64,000 nucleotides of DNA from Candidatus Methylopumilus planktonicus (GTDB lineage: Bacteria; Pseudomonadota; Gammaproteobacteria; Burkholderiales; Methylophilaceae), in NCBI RefSeq assembly GCF_000981505.1, contig NZ_LN827929.1, forward strand, positions 930,001-994,000, given 5' to 3'. A program made the translations under genes and the position numbers. The number at the start of each line of letters is the position of its first letter. Position 1 is the first letter of the stretch. Of the stretch, positions 39,452 to 47,542 are shown piece after piece. The notes beneath the pieces are model-generated. The model saw nothing but the letters and a program-made list of their open reading frames with translations, did not search any database and was not told where the DNA came from.

Positions 39452-40659
39452 GTTGATTCTTTAGCGTTACCGATTCTTGTGTCCATGTATCGTGATAAAG
39501 AAGACTTTTGATTGATAGTGCTCTTATAAAACTTAGCGACTTTTTTAGCTAAAACACCTGCCCCCCATTTCTCTTGCGCATATTGTCTCCCCTTTTCGCC
39601 AATCATCTGACGTTTGGGAGCATCAGAAAGAAGAACACTTACTTTCTCTGCAAAGACATTAATATCATCTTTTGCAATAAGTACGCCCTCACCTTCAATT
39701 AAAATAGATTTAGTGCCAAGTTCTGCGATAGCCACGACGGCTGTACCTTGAGCCATTGCTTCTAGGAGGACTAGACCTTGTGTTTCACTTTTTGATGCAA
39801 ATACAAAAATATCCGCCGCTTTATAACAGGCAATTAATTCATGACTGCGATCAAGATAGCCAATCATTCTGACTTTGTTTGAGATACCTAATTTGTCAAT
39901 GGAATGTTTAATCGACTCTTCCGCTGGCCCCTCTCCTGTAATGACGAGCAACGCATCAGGATGTTTTTTAATAAGCTCTACATGCATTTCAAGTAGGAAC
40001 CCAATATTTTTTTCATGTGCCACACGGCCTACAAATAAAAGCATAGGCTGAGTTAAAGGAATGTCATGACTCATACGGAAATGCTCACCATCCACGTTAG
40101 CAAAACTCGAGTCATCCAATCCTGTCGCAACTACTTCGGCAGGGGTTTTAATCCCGTACTGTTTTAATACATCTAACATCGGCTTCGAAGGTGAAACAAT
40201 CCCATCTACCGCATTACATTGTCTTCTTGATATCGTTCTTGCAAGTTTTCTTGAAATGAACCGTGGAATAAAAGGGAGGTAGTGATGGAGATAATCTTCG
40301 AAGAACGTATGGTAAGTTTCAACCACAGGGATGTCTAATTTTTTACCAAAGTGAATACCCACGTAATGCGCTGCAAATGGCGTATGAATATGAATGACAT
40401 CGAAATGTTTGTCCCTGATCCATGGCAGTAATCCTTTTAATTTACCAAAATTCATTAAACGATCTTCGGGATCAAAATAAATCTTACGGGAAGGCACTCT
40501 AACAATCCATTCCTCTTGTTTATCTTCATCAGTGTAAGAAGGTGCAATCAGTGTAACTTGATGTCCCAGTGCTTTTAATTCTGTTGCAAAAGTATTAATT
40601 GAAGTAGATACCCCGTTGACTCGGGGAAAGAAAACGTCAGAGATAAAAAGTATATTCAT
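39448..40659 (-). CDS. GT4-family glycosyltransferase (possible glycolipid synthase)
   Basis: A GT-B fold transferase of 403 residues. The N-terminal acceptor domain has 'ISDVFFPRVNGVSTSINTF' and 'IHIHTPFAAHYVG'. The nucleotide-sugar domain has 'FVGRVAHEKNIGFLLE' and the GT4 E-x7-E motif in 'SETQGLVLLEAMAQG'. The N-terminal pattern 'PRVNGVSTSI' is common in diacylglycerol glucosyltransferases and mannosyl-lipid enzymes. It begins one base after the PAP2 phosphatase stop, so the two form an operon. Acceptor and sugar are unknown; a lipid substrate is inferred from neighbours. Confidence 0.82.
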   Translation of the reverse strand: MNILFISDVFFPRVNGVSTSINTFATELKALGHQVTLIAPSYTDEDKQEEWIVRVPSRKIYFDPEDRLMNFGKLKGLLPWIRDKHFDVIHIHTPFAAHYVGIHFGKKLDIPVVETYHTFFEDYLHHYLPFIPRFISRKLARTISRRQCNAVDGIVSPSKPMLDVLKQYGIKTPAEVVATGLDDSSFANVDGEHFRMSHDIPLTQPMLLFVGRVAHEKNIGFLLEMHVELIKKHPDALLVITGEGPAEESIKHSIDKLGISNKVRMIGYLDRSHELIACYKAADIFVFASKSETQGLVLLEAMAQGTAVVAIAELGTKSILIEGEGVLIAKDDINVFAEKVSVLLSDAPKRQMIGEKGRQYAQEKWGAGVLAKKVAKFYKSTINQKSSLSRYMDTRIGNAKEST

Positions 40660-41208
40660 TTAAATAATAGAAAAAGAAATAAGTGAGATAAAAATACCAA
40701 CTAAGGCACCGACCAAAACATCACTTGGATAATGAAGACCTAGGATGGGTCTAGATAATCCAATTAGAATAGTCAATGGAATTAAGCCTACTGAAAGCAT
40801 TGGATAGTAATGAATAGCAACGAGTGTAAATATCACCGCATGTAATGTGTGGCCTGACGGAAAACTGAATTGGTCTAAAGGAACGCTTCTTAGCGAAATT
40901 TGCTGATTAACATTAAAAGGACGAGGACGCAAAGTTCTTGCCTTTAACCACTTATAAATTATAGTGCCTGTAAATCCTGCAACTATCATATGAACCACAG
41001 GAGTTACGGCTTGGGCTTGGTCTATAAGCAACATCAAAGCCATGAGGCTGTACCAAAAAACACCGTCGCCAAGTCGGCTCACCGCTTTAAAGAAATTTCT
41101 TATGAGAATATTATGGCTGGTTCGATTAAATGTAATGCATAAATGACTATCGACATGATGGAAATGATTCATGTATAACCGAAGCTTATTTGGCATAGTA
41201 GTACCCAT
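40660..41208 (-). CDS. PAP2-family membrane phosphatase
   Basis: A multi-pass phosphatase likely to dephosphorylate a lipid phosphate (phosphatidate, phosphatidylglycerol phosphate or undecaprenyl pyrophosphate). The 182-residue protein shows all three PAP2 motifs: KARTLRPRP, PSGH in 'FPSGHTLHAV', and SRPILGLHYPSD. Four or five membrane helices are visible. It is followed with no gap by the GT4 gene. In this neighbourhood, making diacylglycerol from phosphatidate would feed glycolipid synthesis; that is inference. ATG 41208 or 41196 could be the start. Confidence 0.82.
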   Translation of the reverse strand: MGTTMPNKLRLYMNHFHHVDSHLCITFNRTSHNILIRNFFKAVSRLGDGVFWYSLMALMLLIDQAQAVTPVVHMIVAGFTGTIIYKWLKARTLRPRPFNVNQQISLRSVPLDQFSFPSGHTLHAVIFTLVAIHYYPMLSVGLIPLTILIGLSRPILGLHYPSDVLVGALVGIFISLISFSII

Positions 41209-41243
41209 ACATAATAGTTATGCGATAAGAGTAATGTTTAATT

Positions 41244-41261
41244 GTGAAATTTTTATGACAA
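41244..41261 (-). promoter_or_regulatory. Candidate Pho box of the PAP2-GT4 pair
   Basis: Minus strand TTGTCAT-AAAA-ATTTCAC, the first half good, the second with two mismatches. After 10 nt stands a poor -10, TACTCT (41228-41233). It overlaps the 3' end of the upstream acyltransferase gene. The PAP2 start is about 35 nt away. Confidence 0.4.
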
Positions 41262-41978
41262 ATTCTGTGATAAATTTTTATGGATTATTTCTTGTATGTA
41301 AACGGCTAATTCTTTCCGGTTTCCCTGAGGTCTTATCGGCTGAAGCACATCTATCTCAACACTGATATCATTTTCATTTTTAATCTTCATAATGGAGTCT
41401 ACAAGTGACATATCACCCACAAATGCCACCTTATCTGAATAGACGCCCTTCTGTTTATATCTTAGGCACAAAGGTAAAATACTTTTATTTGTGTCAATAG
41501 ACGACTGAAATAAATTACTTTTAAAAGGTAGTAGATATCGTCCATTTGTCGAAGTACCCTCCGGGAAGATACACACCGACCTCTTCATTAAACGTCGCTT
41601 CATTTTCTTTAATGCTTTTTTAATGTCCGACACCTTTTCGCGCTTGATAAATATCGTGCCTGTCATTTGGGCAACCCAGCCAAAGAGCGGCCAAGATGCC
41701 ACATCAGATTTAGCAACAAAAATTGAGGGTTTAATGGACTGAATCACAATGATATCTATCCATGAAATATGGTTAGCCACCATTAAATATTGCTTTTGGT
41801 TGGAGAGGTAACTATCAAGACCTTGTACTTCCAATTTAATTTCAAAAATTGATAAAAGCCTCTTGCACCAAAACTGAATAATTTTTTCTTGTTGTCTTTT
41901 TGTGGAAATAAGAATCAGAAAACACAATGGGATGACAAAAAGTATATGTAAAAGTATCTTTAAGGTTTTCATCATCAT
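41253..41978 (-). CDS. PlsC-family 1-acylglycerol-phosphate acyltransferase, possible OlsA
   Basis: A membrane acyltransferase adding a fatty acid to a lyso-lipid. The 241-residue protein has an N-terminal membrane helix (about 4-22), the catalytic HxxxxD in 'VANHISWIDI', and 'FPEGTSTNG'. The plsC family includes OlsA, which O-acylates lyso-ornithine lipid. The olsB-like gene lies about 0.9 kb away, which makes OlsA plausible, but plain PlsC activity is not excluded. Three ATGs in a row (41978, 41975, 41972) compete. The first has AGGTGA 7 nt ahead; the third fits a leaderless transcript from the Pho promoter. Confidence 0.8.
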   Translation of the reverse strand: MMMKTLKILLHILFVIPLCFLILISTKRQQEKIIQFWCKRLLSIFEIKLEVQGLDSYLSNQKQYLMVANHISWIDIIVIQSIKPSIFVAKSDVASWPLFGWVAQMTGTIFIKREKVSDIKKALKKMKRRLMKRSVCIFPEGTSTNGRYLLPFKSNLFQSSIDTNKSILPLCLRYKQKGVYSDKVAFVGDMSLVDSIMKIKNENDISVEIDVLQPIRPQGNRKELAVYIQEIIHKNLSQNLS

Positions 41979-41994
41979 ATATTAATCACCTTCT

Positions 41995-42012
41995 ATGTCA
42001 TATTTGTGACAC
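41995..42012 (-). promoter_or_regulatory. Candidate Pho box of the plsC/olsA-like gene
   Basis: Minus strand GTGTCAC-AAAT-ATGACAT, with a good first half and a degenerate second half. After 10 nt there is an excellent -10, TAATAT (41979-41984), and the third ATG of the gene comes 6 nt later. It stands back to back with the plcP Pho box. Confidence 0.5.
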
Positions 42013-42016
42013 TGTT

Positions 42017-42034
42017 TTGTCACGAAACTTTCAC
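42017..42034 (+). promoter_or_regulatory. Pho box of plcP
   Basis: Plus strand TTGTCAC-GAAA-CTTTCAC. Exactly 10 nt later is -10 TTTAAT (42045-42050), and ATG 42058 follows after 7 nt. The second half departs from CTGTCAY at one position. Its first half and the neighbouring minus-strand box form the palindrome GTGACA-N6-TGTCAC. Confidence 0.6.
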
Positions 42035-42057
42035 ACTCATCATATTTAATGCTCTGT

Positions 42058-42801
42058 ATGAAACGTTATCGTGCGATTTGGATCTCCGATGTACATCTTG
42101 GCACCACAGAGTGCAAAGCGGATTATCTCCTCGACTTCCTCAAAAACAACACAGCAGAAACCATATATCTTGTTGGCGACATCATTGATGGATGGGCACT
42201 AAAAAAACGCTGGTATTGGCCACAAAAACATAATGATGTCATTCAAAAGCTCCTTCGAAAGGCTCGAAAAGGCTCAAAGGTTATTTATATTCCTGGAAAC
42301 CATGATGAACTAGGTCGTCAATTTATCAATATGACATTTGGTGATATTGAAATTAAAAATGATTTGATACATACCACGCTCGACGGTCGAAGACTATGGG
42401 TCACACATGGCGATTTATTCGACAATATCATTGCATGCGCTAAATGGCTTTCGTTTGTCGGCGACACACTCTACTACGTCATCTTAAGAATAAATCATTT
42501 CTCGAATACCCTAAGGCACAAATATGGCTTTCATTACTGGTCTTTTTCGTCTTACATCAAGAATTCAATTAAAAATGTTGTGAAGTATGTTGAGAACTTT
42601 GAAGAACTTATGGCTAAGGAAGCTAAACGAAAAAAATGTGATGGCGTCATTTGTGGTCATATTCATAAAGCTGCGATAAAAAAGATTGAAGGTGTTGAGT
42701 ATTATAACGATGGTGACTGGGTTGAAAGCCTTACAGCACTTGTTGAAACTAGGAAGGGTAAGTTAAAGCTTGTTGATTGGCATAAGAAAACATTGTCATA
42801 A
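42058..42801 (+). CDS. plcP: PlcP-type metallophosphoesterase (phospholipase C for lipid remodelling)
   Basis: A calcineurin-type phosphoesterase of the LpxH-related COG2908 group. The 247-residue protein shows the metal motifs 'ISDVHLG', 'GDIIDGW', 'GNHDE', 'THGDLFD' and 'GHIHKA'. The run 'DGWALKKRWYWPQKHNDV' is characteristic, as I know it, of PlcP of Sinorhizobium and marine bacteria rather than LpxH. PlcP cleaves phosphatidylcholine or phosphatidylglycerol to diacylglycerol when phosphate is short. The Pho box, Agt-type gene and OlsB-type gene nearby support this. ATG 42058 was chosen over 42049 because it matches the family start 'MKRYRAIWISD' and the promoter spacing. Confidence 0.82.
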   Translation: MKRYRAIWISDVHLGTTECKADYLLDFLKNNTAETIYLVGDIIDGWALKKRWYWPQKHNDVIQKLLRKARKGSKVIYIPGNHDELGRQFINMTFGDIEIKNDLIHTTLDGRRLWVTHGDLFDNIIACAKWLSFVGDTLYYVILRINHFSNTLRHKYGFHYWSFSSYIKNSIKNVVKYVENFEELMAKEAKRKKCDGVICGHIHKAAIKKIEGVEYYNDGDWVESLTALVETRKGKLKLVDWHKKTLS

Positions 42802-42814
42802 AAAATTAAAGCTA

Positions 42815-42832
42815 CCTTCACATAAATGAAAT
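42815..42832 (+). promoter_or_regulatory. Weak Pho-box-like element before olsB
   Basis: Plus strand CCTTCAC-ATAA-ATGAAAT; about 5 and 4 of 7 positions fit. It is followed at 10 nt by -10 TAAAGT (42843-42848). A normal leader with AGAGGAAC then precedes the olsB ATG. The spacing is the main support. Confidence 0.3.
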
Positions 42833-42875
42833 ATTGCAGTTTTAAAGTTGTACAAACTTTACAGAGGAACTTGTT

Positions 42876-43673
42876 ATGAGCGAATTAACTTTAGATCCAA
42901 CATTGCTAAGCGAATTATCAAACCAAAATCAAGAGCAACTTCATTCCCATCACAATCAAAAAGATGCCATACAAATTTCCTGGGCACAAAATGATAACGA
43001 GGTTAAAGAAGCTCAACAATTAAGATACAAAGTGTTTGCTGAAGAGATGGGCGCTCACTTAACCTCAAACTATGAAAAAGTAGACAAAGATGTGCTTGAT
43101 CAATATTGCGATCACCTTCTTATTCGTGATACAGAAACATTAAAAGTGATAGGTACTTACCGCGTTTTACCCCCTCACAAGGCAAGAGAGGCTGGTTTTT
43201 ATTACTCAGATATGGAGTTTAATTTGGATCGCTTGAGCCATCTCTCAGAAAAAATGGTCGAGGTAGGTCGCTCATGTGTGCATAAAGATTATCGCACAGG
43301 TGGGGTCATCATGGCTTTATGGAGCGGATTAGCTCAGTATATGAAAAAACATGGCTATGAAGTGATGATTGGTTGTGCAAGTGTGCCTATGGGTGACGGA
43401 GGCCACTATGCGGCTAGCTTAGCTAAAAAAATTAATGCTTCACATCTTTCAAGTCTTGAATATCGCGTGACACCAAAATTACCTTTACCTATTCATGAGC
43501 TTGATCAGGATTTAGATGTAGAGCCTCCTGCTTTATTAAAAGGGTACTTACGTATTGGCGCTAAAGTCTGTGGCGATCCAGCGTGGGATCCGGACTTTAA
43601 TACAGCAGATTTTTTTACAATGTTATTTCTTAAAGATATCAACCCGCGTTACGCTAAGCACTTCTTAAGTTAA
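42876..43673 (+). CDS. olsB: OlsB-type N-acyltransferase (ornithine lipid synthesis)
   Basis: A GNAT-fold acyl-ACP-dependent acyltransferase of the COG3176 'hemolysin-like' family. OlsB attaches a 3-hydroxy fatty acid to the alpha-amino group of ornithine. The 265-residue protein has 'AQQLRYKVFAEEMGA', 'VEVGRSCVHKDYRTGGVI' and 'LLKGYLRIGAKVCGDPAWD', all typical. The first 35 residues are Gln/His-rich and variable. Ornithine lipids lack phosphorus and replace phospholipids in starvation. The stop shares TTAA with the agt stop. Other amino-acid acyltransferases of the family are possible. Confidence 0.78.
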   Translation: MSELTLDPTLLSELSNQNQEQLHSHHNQKDAIQISWAQNDNEVKEAQQLRYKVFAEEMGAHLTSNYEKVDKDVLDQYCDHLLIRDTETLKVIGTYRVLPPHKAREAGFYYSDMEFNLDRLSHLSEKMVEVGRSCVHKDYRTGGVIMALWSGLAQYMKKHGYEVMIGCASVPMGDGGHYAASLAKKINASHLSSLEYRVTPKLPLPIHELDQDLDVEPPALLKGYLRIGAKVCGDPAWDPDFNTADFFTMLFLKDINPRYAKHFLS

Positions 43674-44647
43674 TTTAATAAATGGCTGTGAAGAATTTTA
43701 ATGCATTTACTCCATGACCACTGCCGATTTATATTAGACGCAATACTTTTTCGATTAAGTTTTAAACATTTACGAATATTATCCTCCAAATTATTCCCTA
43801 GATAACCTGTTTTCCCTTCCTCGACAATGTCTTTAGGCCCTGTAACATTGTATGCTGCAATTGGCAATCCATTTGCCAGCGCTTCAATCATCACAATTCC
43901 AAATGTATCTGTTTTACTTGGAAAACAAAATACATCATGCGATTTATAGGTGTCAGCTAATGCTGAGCCAAATCGATAGCCTAAAAAATTAACTTTTGGA
44001 AATTTCAATTTTAATTTATTAAGCAAAGGCCCCTCACCTACAATTGTAATTTCAAACTTATCTTGCAACTCACATAAAACTTCTAAATTTTTTTCTTTAC
44101 TGACCCGGCCCACATAAATAATTTTAGGTGTTTTTGACTTAGGGTAAGATTTTTTACTTATTAAATTTTTTGATACCCCTCTCGTCCATACAAAAACGTG
44201 ATTAAAGCCCTTTTTATTTAACTCTTCCTTGCATGACTTAGACGGTACCAAGATAGCTTTACTATCATTATGAAAAACTTTTAAGTAGCTGTATGTAATA
44301 ATAAGTGGGATGTGAGCCAACTTCCAAAGATACTCAGGGAACTTTGTGTGATATCCCGTTGTATAAGGTACCTTATTTAACTTACAGTAAACCCTTGCAG
44401 ACAATCCTATAGGGCCCTCTGTTCCAATATGTATATGAGTGGGATTTATTTCTTTTATTTTTTTATAGGCCCTAAGAGGCTCTTTACAAATCTGGACTTC
44501 AGGATATATGGGGACAGTTTTCCACTTAAATAATCCTGGGTGAATGACGTATGTTTTTTTCCGTGAGTATTTGAGAATATTTCTATAGGTGGTGGAAACA
44601 CCATTTACTTGATCAAAGGAATCTGTTGCAATGAGAATCTTATGCAC
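43670..44647 (-). CDS. agt: Agt-type GT4 glycosyltransferase (diacylglycerol glycosyltransferase)
   Basis: A GT-B transferase of 325 residues. 'TDSFDQVNGVSTTYRNI', 'YPEVQICKEPLRAYKKI', 'IHIGTEGPIGLSARVYC' and 'YHTKFPEYLW' follow the pattern I associate with the Agrobacterium/SAR11 Agt enzymes, which glycosylate diacylglycerol released by PlcP. The donor site has 'YVGRVSKEKNLEVL' and E-x7-E in 'TDTFGIVMIEALANG'. It starts with GTG 5 nt after the predicted -10 of a Pho promoter, hence probably leaderless. The product (glucosyl-, glucuronosyl- or mannosyl-diacylglycerol) cannot be told. Confidence 0.78.
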   Translation of the reverse strand: MHKILIATDSFDQVNGVSTTYRNILKYSRKKTYVIHPGLFKWKTVPIYPEVQICKEPLRAYKKIKEINPTHIHIGTEGPIGLSARVYCKLNKVPYTTGYHTKFPEYLWKLAHIPLIITYSYLKVFHNDSKAILVPSKSCKEELNKKGFNHVFVWTRGVSKNLISKKSYPKSKTPKIIYVGRVSKEKNLEVLCELQDKFEITIVGEGPLLNKLKLKFPKVNFLGYRFGSALADTYKSHDVFCFPSKTDTFGIVMIEALANGLPIAAYNVTGPKDIVEEGKTGYLGNNLEDNIRKCLKLNRKSIASNINRQWSWSKCIKILHSHLLN

Positions 44648-44668
44648 AATAGATTATTACAACAAAAT

Positions 44669-44686
44669 ATGACATTTTTCTTACAA
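44669..44686 (-). promoter_or_regulatory. Pho box of agt
   Basis: Minus strand TTGTAAG-AAAA-ATGTCAT; the first half has two mismatches, the second is good. Ten nt later is -10 AATAAT (44653-44658), and the agt GTG is 5 nt further. Confidence 0.55.
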
Positions 44687-44769
44687 AATAAGAGATTCAT
44701 TAAATTAAATTTAATAATGAATAAAGATTGCTTTAGAATTCCTCTTTAAACATTTTAAATTGATAAATT

Positions 44770-45138
44770 ATGAAAAGTCCATATAAGGGTAAAACAGGTC
44801 TTCGTCGACTCATGAATGCATTTGGCTATTCGATCTCTGGCACATTTGCAGCATTTAAATATGAGGATGCCTTTAGGCAGGAAGTCTTTTTAAGTTTAGT
44901 CCTTATCCCTCTCGCCATTTACTTAGGTGAGAGTGAGATCGAACAAGGCCTTATGATCAGTAGCATCTTACTGATTATTATTGTCGAGTTACTCAACTCA
45001 TCCATTGAAGCGACTGTGGATCGAATATCGATTAAACGTCATAAGCTTGCTAAACGCGCTAAGGATATTGGAAGTGCGGCTGTGTTTTTTAGTCTTATCA
45101 ATGCCGCTGTAATTTGGTTCCTGATTCTAGTGAAATAA
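44770..45138 (+). CDS. dgkA: Diacylglycerol kinase
   Basis: A small trimeric inner-membrane kinase converting diacylglycerol to phosphatidate. The 122-residue protein shows 'YEDAFRQEVFLSLVLIP' and the signature 'VELLNSSIEATVDRIS', with three membrane helices. No Pho box is visible upstream. Next to PlcP and Agt it would recycle diacylglycerol into phospholipid when phosphate returns, or handle that made by other routes; this is inference. Confidence 0.93.
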   Translation: MKSPYKGKTGLRRLMNAFGYSISGTFAAFKYEDAFRQEVFLSLVLIPLAIYLGESEIEQGLMISSILLIIIVELLNSSIEATVDRISIKRHKLAKRAKDIGSAAVFFSLINAAVIWFLILVK

Positions 45139-45161
45139 AAAAATATTTTTACTCTTAACTT

Positions 45162-45857
45162 TTAAGGTAAAAATGGGAGTGAGATTAATCGTAAGCCAAT
45201 CGATATATTCTGATCCTCACCCAAATGATTAAAACGATTACCGTAGGTCGTATCAATCTGCACACGATCTTTCTCAATCCAGTAACGTAAACCAAATTGG
45301 AAGTAGCTGTACCTTGAAGACTGATTAAAAAGTTCAGTGATGAGTTCAACCTTGTTGCTGTATTTATACTCTGTAGAGATTCCCCAGTTCATCTGCTGTC
45401 TCTGCTCATCGGTTAATTGTGTCACCCCTATATTAGTATGAAGCACTAAAAGATCTGAGTACTGATAACTGATAGGGACATTTAAGTACCAATCCTGGAC
45501 AATTTTTTTATTTATACGTTTCGGGTCACGTCCATTACCTAGTGTTACTCCAAATGCAAGAGGACTCTCCTCTAGAGTTCTTATGAGGGATTTTATTTGA
45601 TAGGTTTCATTCGCGAAATAGGTATCACCATTCATGCGCTCATAGCTACCACCAATTGTGACCTCAGCATTGGTACCAATATTACACGCAGGATAAGCCC
45701 AGAATTCCTTGACCTGCTTTGTATCCTTATACCACGTCTCTAGTTGACAGGCTTTGCTATCAACAATTCTTGCGTCGTCCGTCATCATCGGGCGTGCTGC
45801 AAAACTAGGGGTTGCTTTTAATAATACCAAAAACGCGAGAAGTACTCTTTTGTTCAT
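45162..45857 (-). CDS. Predicted outer-membrane beta-barrel protein of unknown role
   Basis: I do not recognise a specific function. The 231-residue protein has a signal peptide (about 1-20, 'TPSFAARP') and alternating hydrophobic/polar strands with aromatic girdles such as 'YSYFQFGLRYWIEKD', ending 'SIGLRLISLPFLP', as in small barrels of the MetA/phenol-degradation transporter-like family. 'MMTDDARIVD' right after the signal is typical of those proteins. It follows a 24-codon frame and the TPR gene on the same strand and could be co-transcribed with them. No Pho box is seen. Confidence 0.7.
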   Translation of the reverse strand: MNKRVLLAFLVLLKATPSFAARPMMTDDARIVDSKACQLETWYKDTKQVKEFWAYPACNIGTNAEVTIGGSYERMNGDTYFANETYQIKSLIRTLEESPLAFGVTLGNGRDPKRINKKIVQDWYLNVPISYQYSDLLVLHTNIGVTQLTDEQRQQMNWGISTEYKYSNKVELITELFNQSSRYSYFQFGLRYWIEKDRVQIDTTYGNRFNHLGEDQNISIGLRLISLPFLP

Positions 45858-45870
45858 ATCTAAAAAAATT

Positions 45871-45945
45871 TTATTTAGGTCCCGGCAAGAGATAGGGATC
45901 TCCTAACTCAATCAAGCCAGAGTCATCTATTTTTTTAGTCATCAT
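45871..45945 (-). CDS. Possible 24-residue small protein
   Basis: A short frame MMTKKIDDSGLIEL...LPGPK (24 codons) starts inside the last codons of the TPR gene (ATGATGACTAA) and stops 13 nt before the outer-membrane protein gene. The overlap suggests translational coupling, but there is no ribosome site and I recognise no family. It may equally be chance. Confidence 0.25.
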   Translation of the reverse strand: MMTKKIDDSGLIELGDPYLLPGPK

Positions 45946-47539
45946 TTTTAAAATTTAAGGTTTCAATTACTTTATTTATAGGTGAGCTCCAGTCACCTAT
46001 ATTATCCTGCTCGAAGATCTTCAATGTCGGGTACCACAAACTTGAATCTTGGCAATGGTGCCAATAAAAATGTTTTGCTTTTCCTTTTGCTGACAAAAGA
46101 TAAGTTGTCTTACCTAAGGCACCTGCTAAATGCGCATTTATATTACTTATAGTGACAATAAAATCACAGGCATCTATTAAAGAACATAATGATTCTATAT
46201 CATTATAAAGATCTATATCAGGAATGTTTACAATTTCCATTCCCATATTTTTAATTTCTTTTTTTTCTTGCTCGCTAATTTGATACTGCAAATTTATAAA
46301 TTTAAACTCACTCAATTCTAGGAGAGGTTTTAATTCGCGTAAATCAATACTTTTTAAATTTCCGATCGTTTTATTATTGCTTCTCCATGATAAGCCACAA
46401 ATTTTTTGCTTTGGATTTGTTTTTATTTTTTTGAATAGCTCTTTAAATTTTTCTTTCTGATTGTCTTCGCTTTTTAAAAAAAAATTTATTTCTTTTTTAA
46501 AGGCTTGAATATCTCTTCTTAAATAACCGCCAAGTGAAGCAATAGAAAGCACATGGTCGAATAATTTTTTATCTAGCTGATTTATATTTATTATAAACTT
46601 AATTTTTTTAAAAGAGCGTTTCATTAAAGGTAAAATACGCTCATCTGTCTCGACGATTATATTTTTTCCATCCAAGGATAAATCAGAGAGAATACTTGAA
46701 AACATAATAAAATCTCCAAGTCCCTGTTCCTTTAATATCAATATGTTTTTAGCGTTTTGGAATTTTTTTTTAGAAAAATCTTGAAATAATTCTGGATTTT
46801 GAGTTTTGTATGTCGTATGGCGATATTCATATAGCTTCCAGCCTTCGTTAAAATTTAACATCTTTAGAAGTGCTAATGATTTATTGTAAAGTACCATAAA
46901 AAATTTTGGATTGATTTTTAGTGCTAGGTCGTAGAACTTTAGAGCTTTTTTATTTTCATCTATATCAAGATAGATATCCCCTACCGTTCTATAAAAATCT
47001 GAGTTTTTATTGTCTATTTGGAGCGCTTTAAAAGCAAAAATAAGTGCTTCAGAATTTTGACCCATCTGATTAAGAGCAATCGCCATACAGTCATAAGGAT
47101 CTGGAAAGGATTGGTCGAGTTGATTCGCTATTTCGGCCGCTTGGTATGCTTCCTGAAATCTTTTTAATTCATTGAGCGCATAGGCTTTATCAGAATATGC
47201 TTCGGCATATTTAGGATTTAGCTTGATTTCTTTATTAAAAGCAATTAGTGCGTCATCAAATTTTTTTATTTTAAAGAATGCCCTCCCAAGAACCTGGTGA
47301 GCAAATAAAGCCTCTTGCTGCTGCTCTATAAGGAAATATAATGAATTTATTGTATTTTGGTAATCTTCAAGATTGAAATATGCTATAGCCAAGCGCAGGG
47401 ATAAGTCACTCTTATCTTTTTTATACTCTCCAGCAAGCTTATAAAGCTCTATCGCTTCTCTATATGCGCCCTGATCAGCGAGTTGATTGGCTGATAAGAA
47501 CAGCTCATCATAATTATCTAGTCTAGTCATATCTTTCAT
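45935..47539 (-). CDS. TPR-repeat protein with glycosyltransferase-9-like C-terminal domain
   Basis: About 534 residues. The N-terminal half (about 1-240) is a run of six or so tetratricopeptide repeats, with 'AYSDKAYALNELKRFQEAYQAA' type units. The C-terminal half has a GT-B-like fold with 'ILKEQGLGDFIMFSSIL', 'CGLSWRSNNKTIGN' and 'VTISNINAHLAGALGKTTY', as in heptosyltransferase-like (GT9) domains fused to TPRs. Function is unknown; glycosylation of a protein or glycan is a guess. The family is widespread in methylotroph and aquatic bacterial genomes. ATG 47560 lies within the porin terminator, so I start at 47539; 47530 is also possible. Confidence 0.75.
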   Translation of the reverse strand: MKDMTRLDNYDELFLSANQLADQGAYREAIELYKLAGEYKKDKSDLSLRLAIAYFNLEDYQNTINSLYFLIEQQQEALFAHQVLGRAFFKIKKFDDALIAFNKEIKLNPKYAEAYSDKAYALNELKRFQEAYQAAEIANQLDQSFPDPYDCMAIALNQMGQNSEALIFAFKALQIDNKNSDFYRTVGDIYLDIDENKKALKFYDLALKINPKFFMVLYNKSLALLKMLNFNEGWKLYEYRHTTYKTQNPELFQDFSKKKFQNAKNILILKEQGLGDFIMFSSILSDLSLDGKNIIVETDERILPLMKRSFKKIKFIININQLDKKLFDHVLSIASLGGYLRRDIQAFKKEINFFLKSEDNQKEKFKELFKKIKTNPKQKICGLSWRSNNKTIGNLKSIDLRELKPLLELSEFKFINLQYQISEQEKKEIKNMGMEIVNIPDIDLYNDIESLCSLIDACDFIVTISNINAHLAGALGKTTYLLSAKGKAKHFYWHHCQDSSLWYPTLKIFEQDNIGDWSSPINKVIETLNFKNDD

Positions 47540-47542
47540 TGT

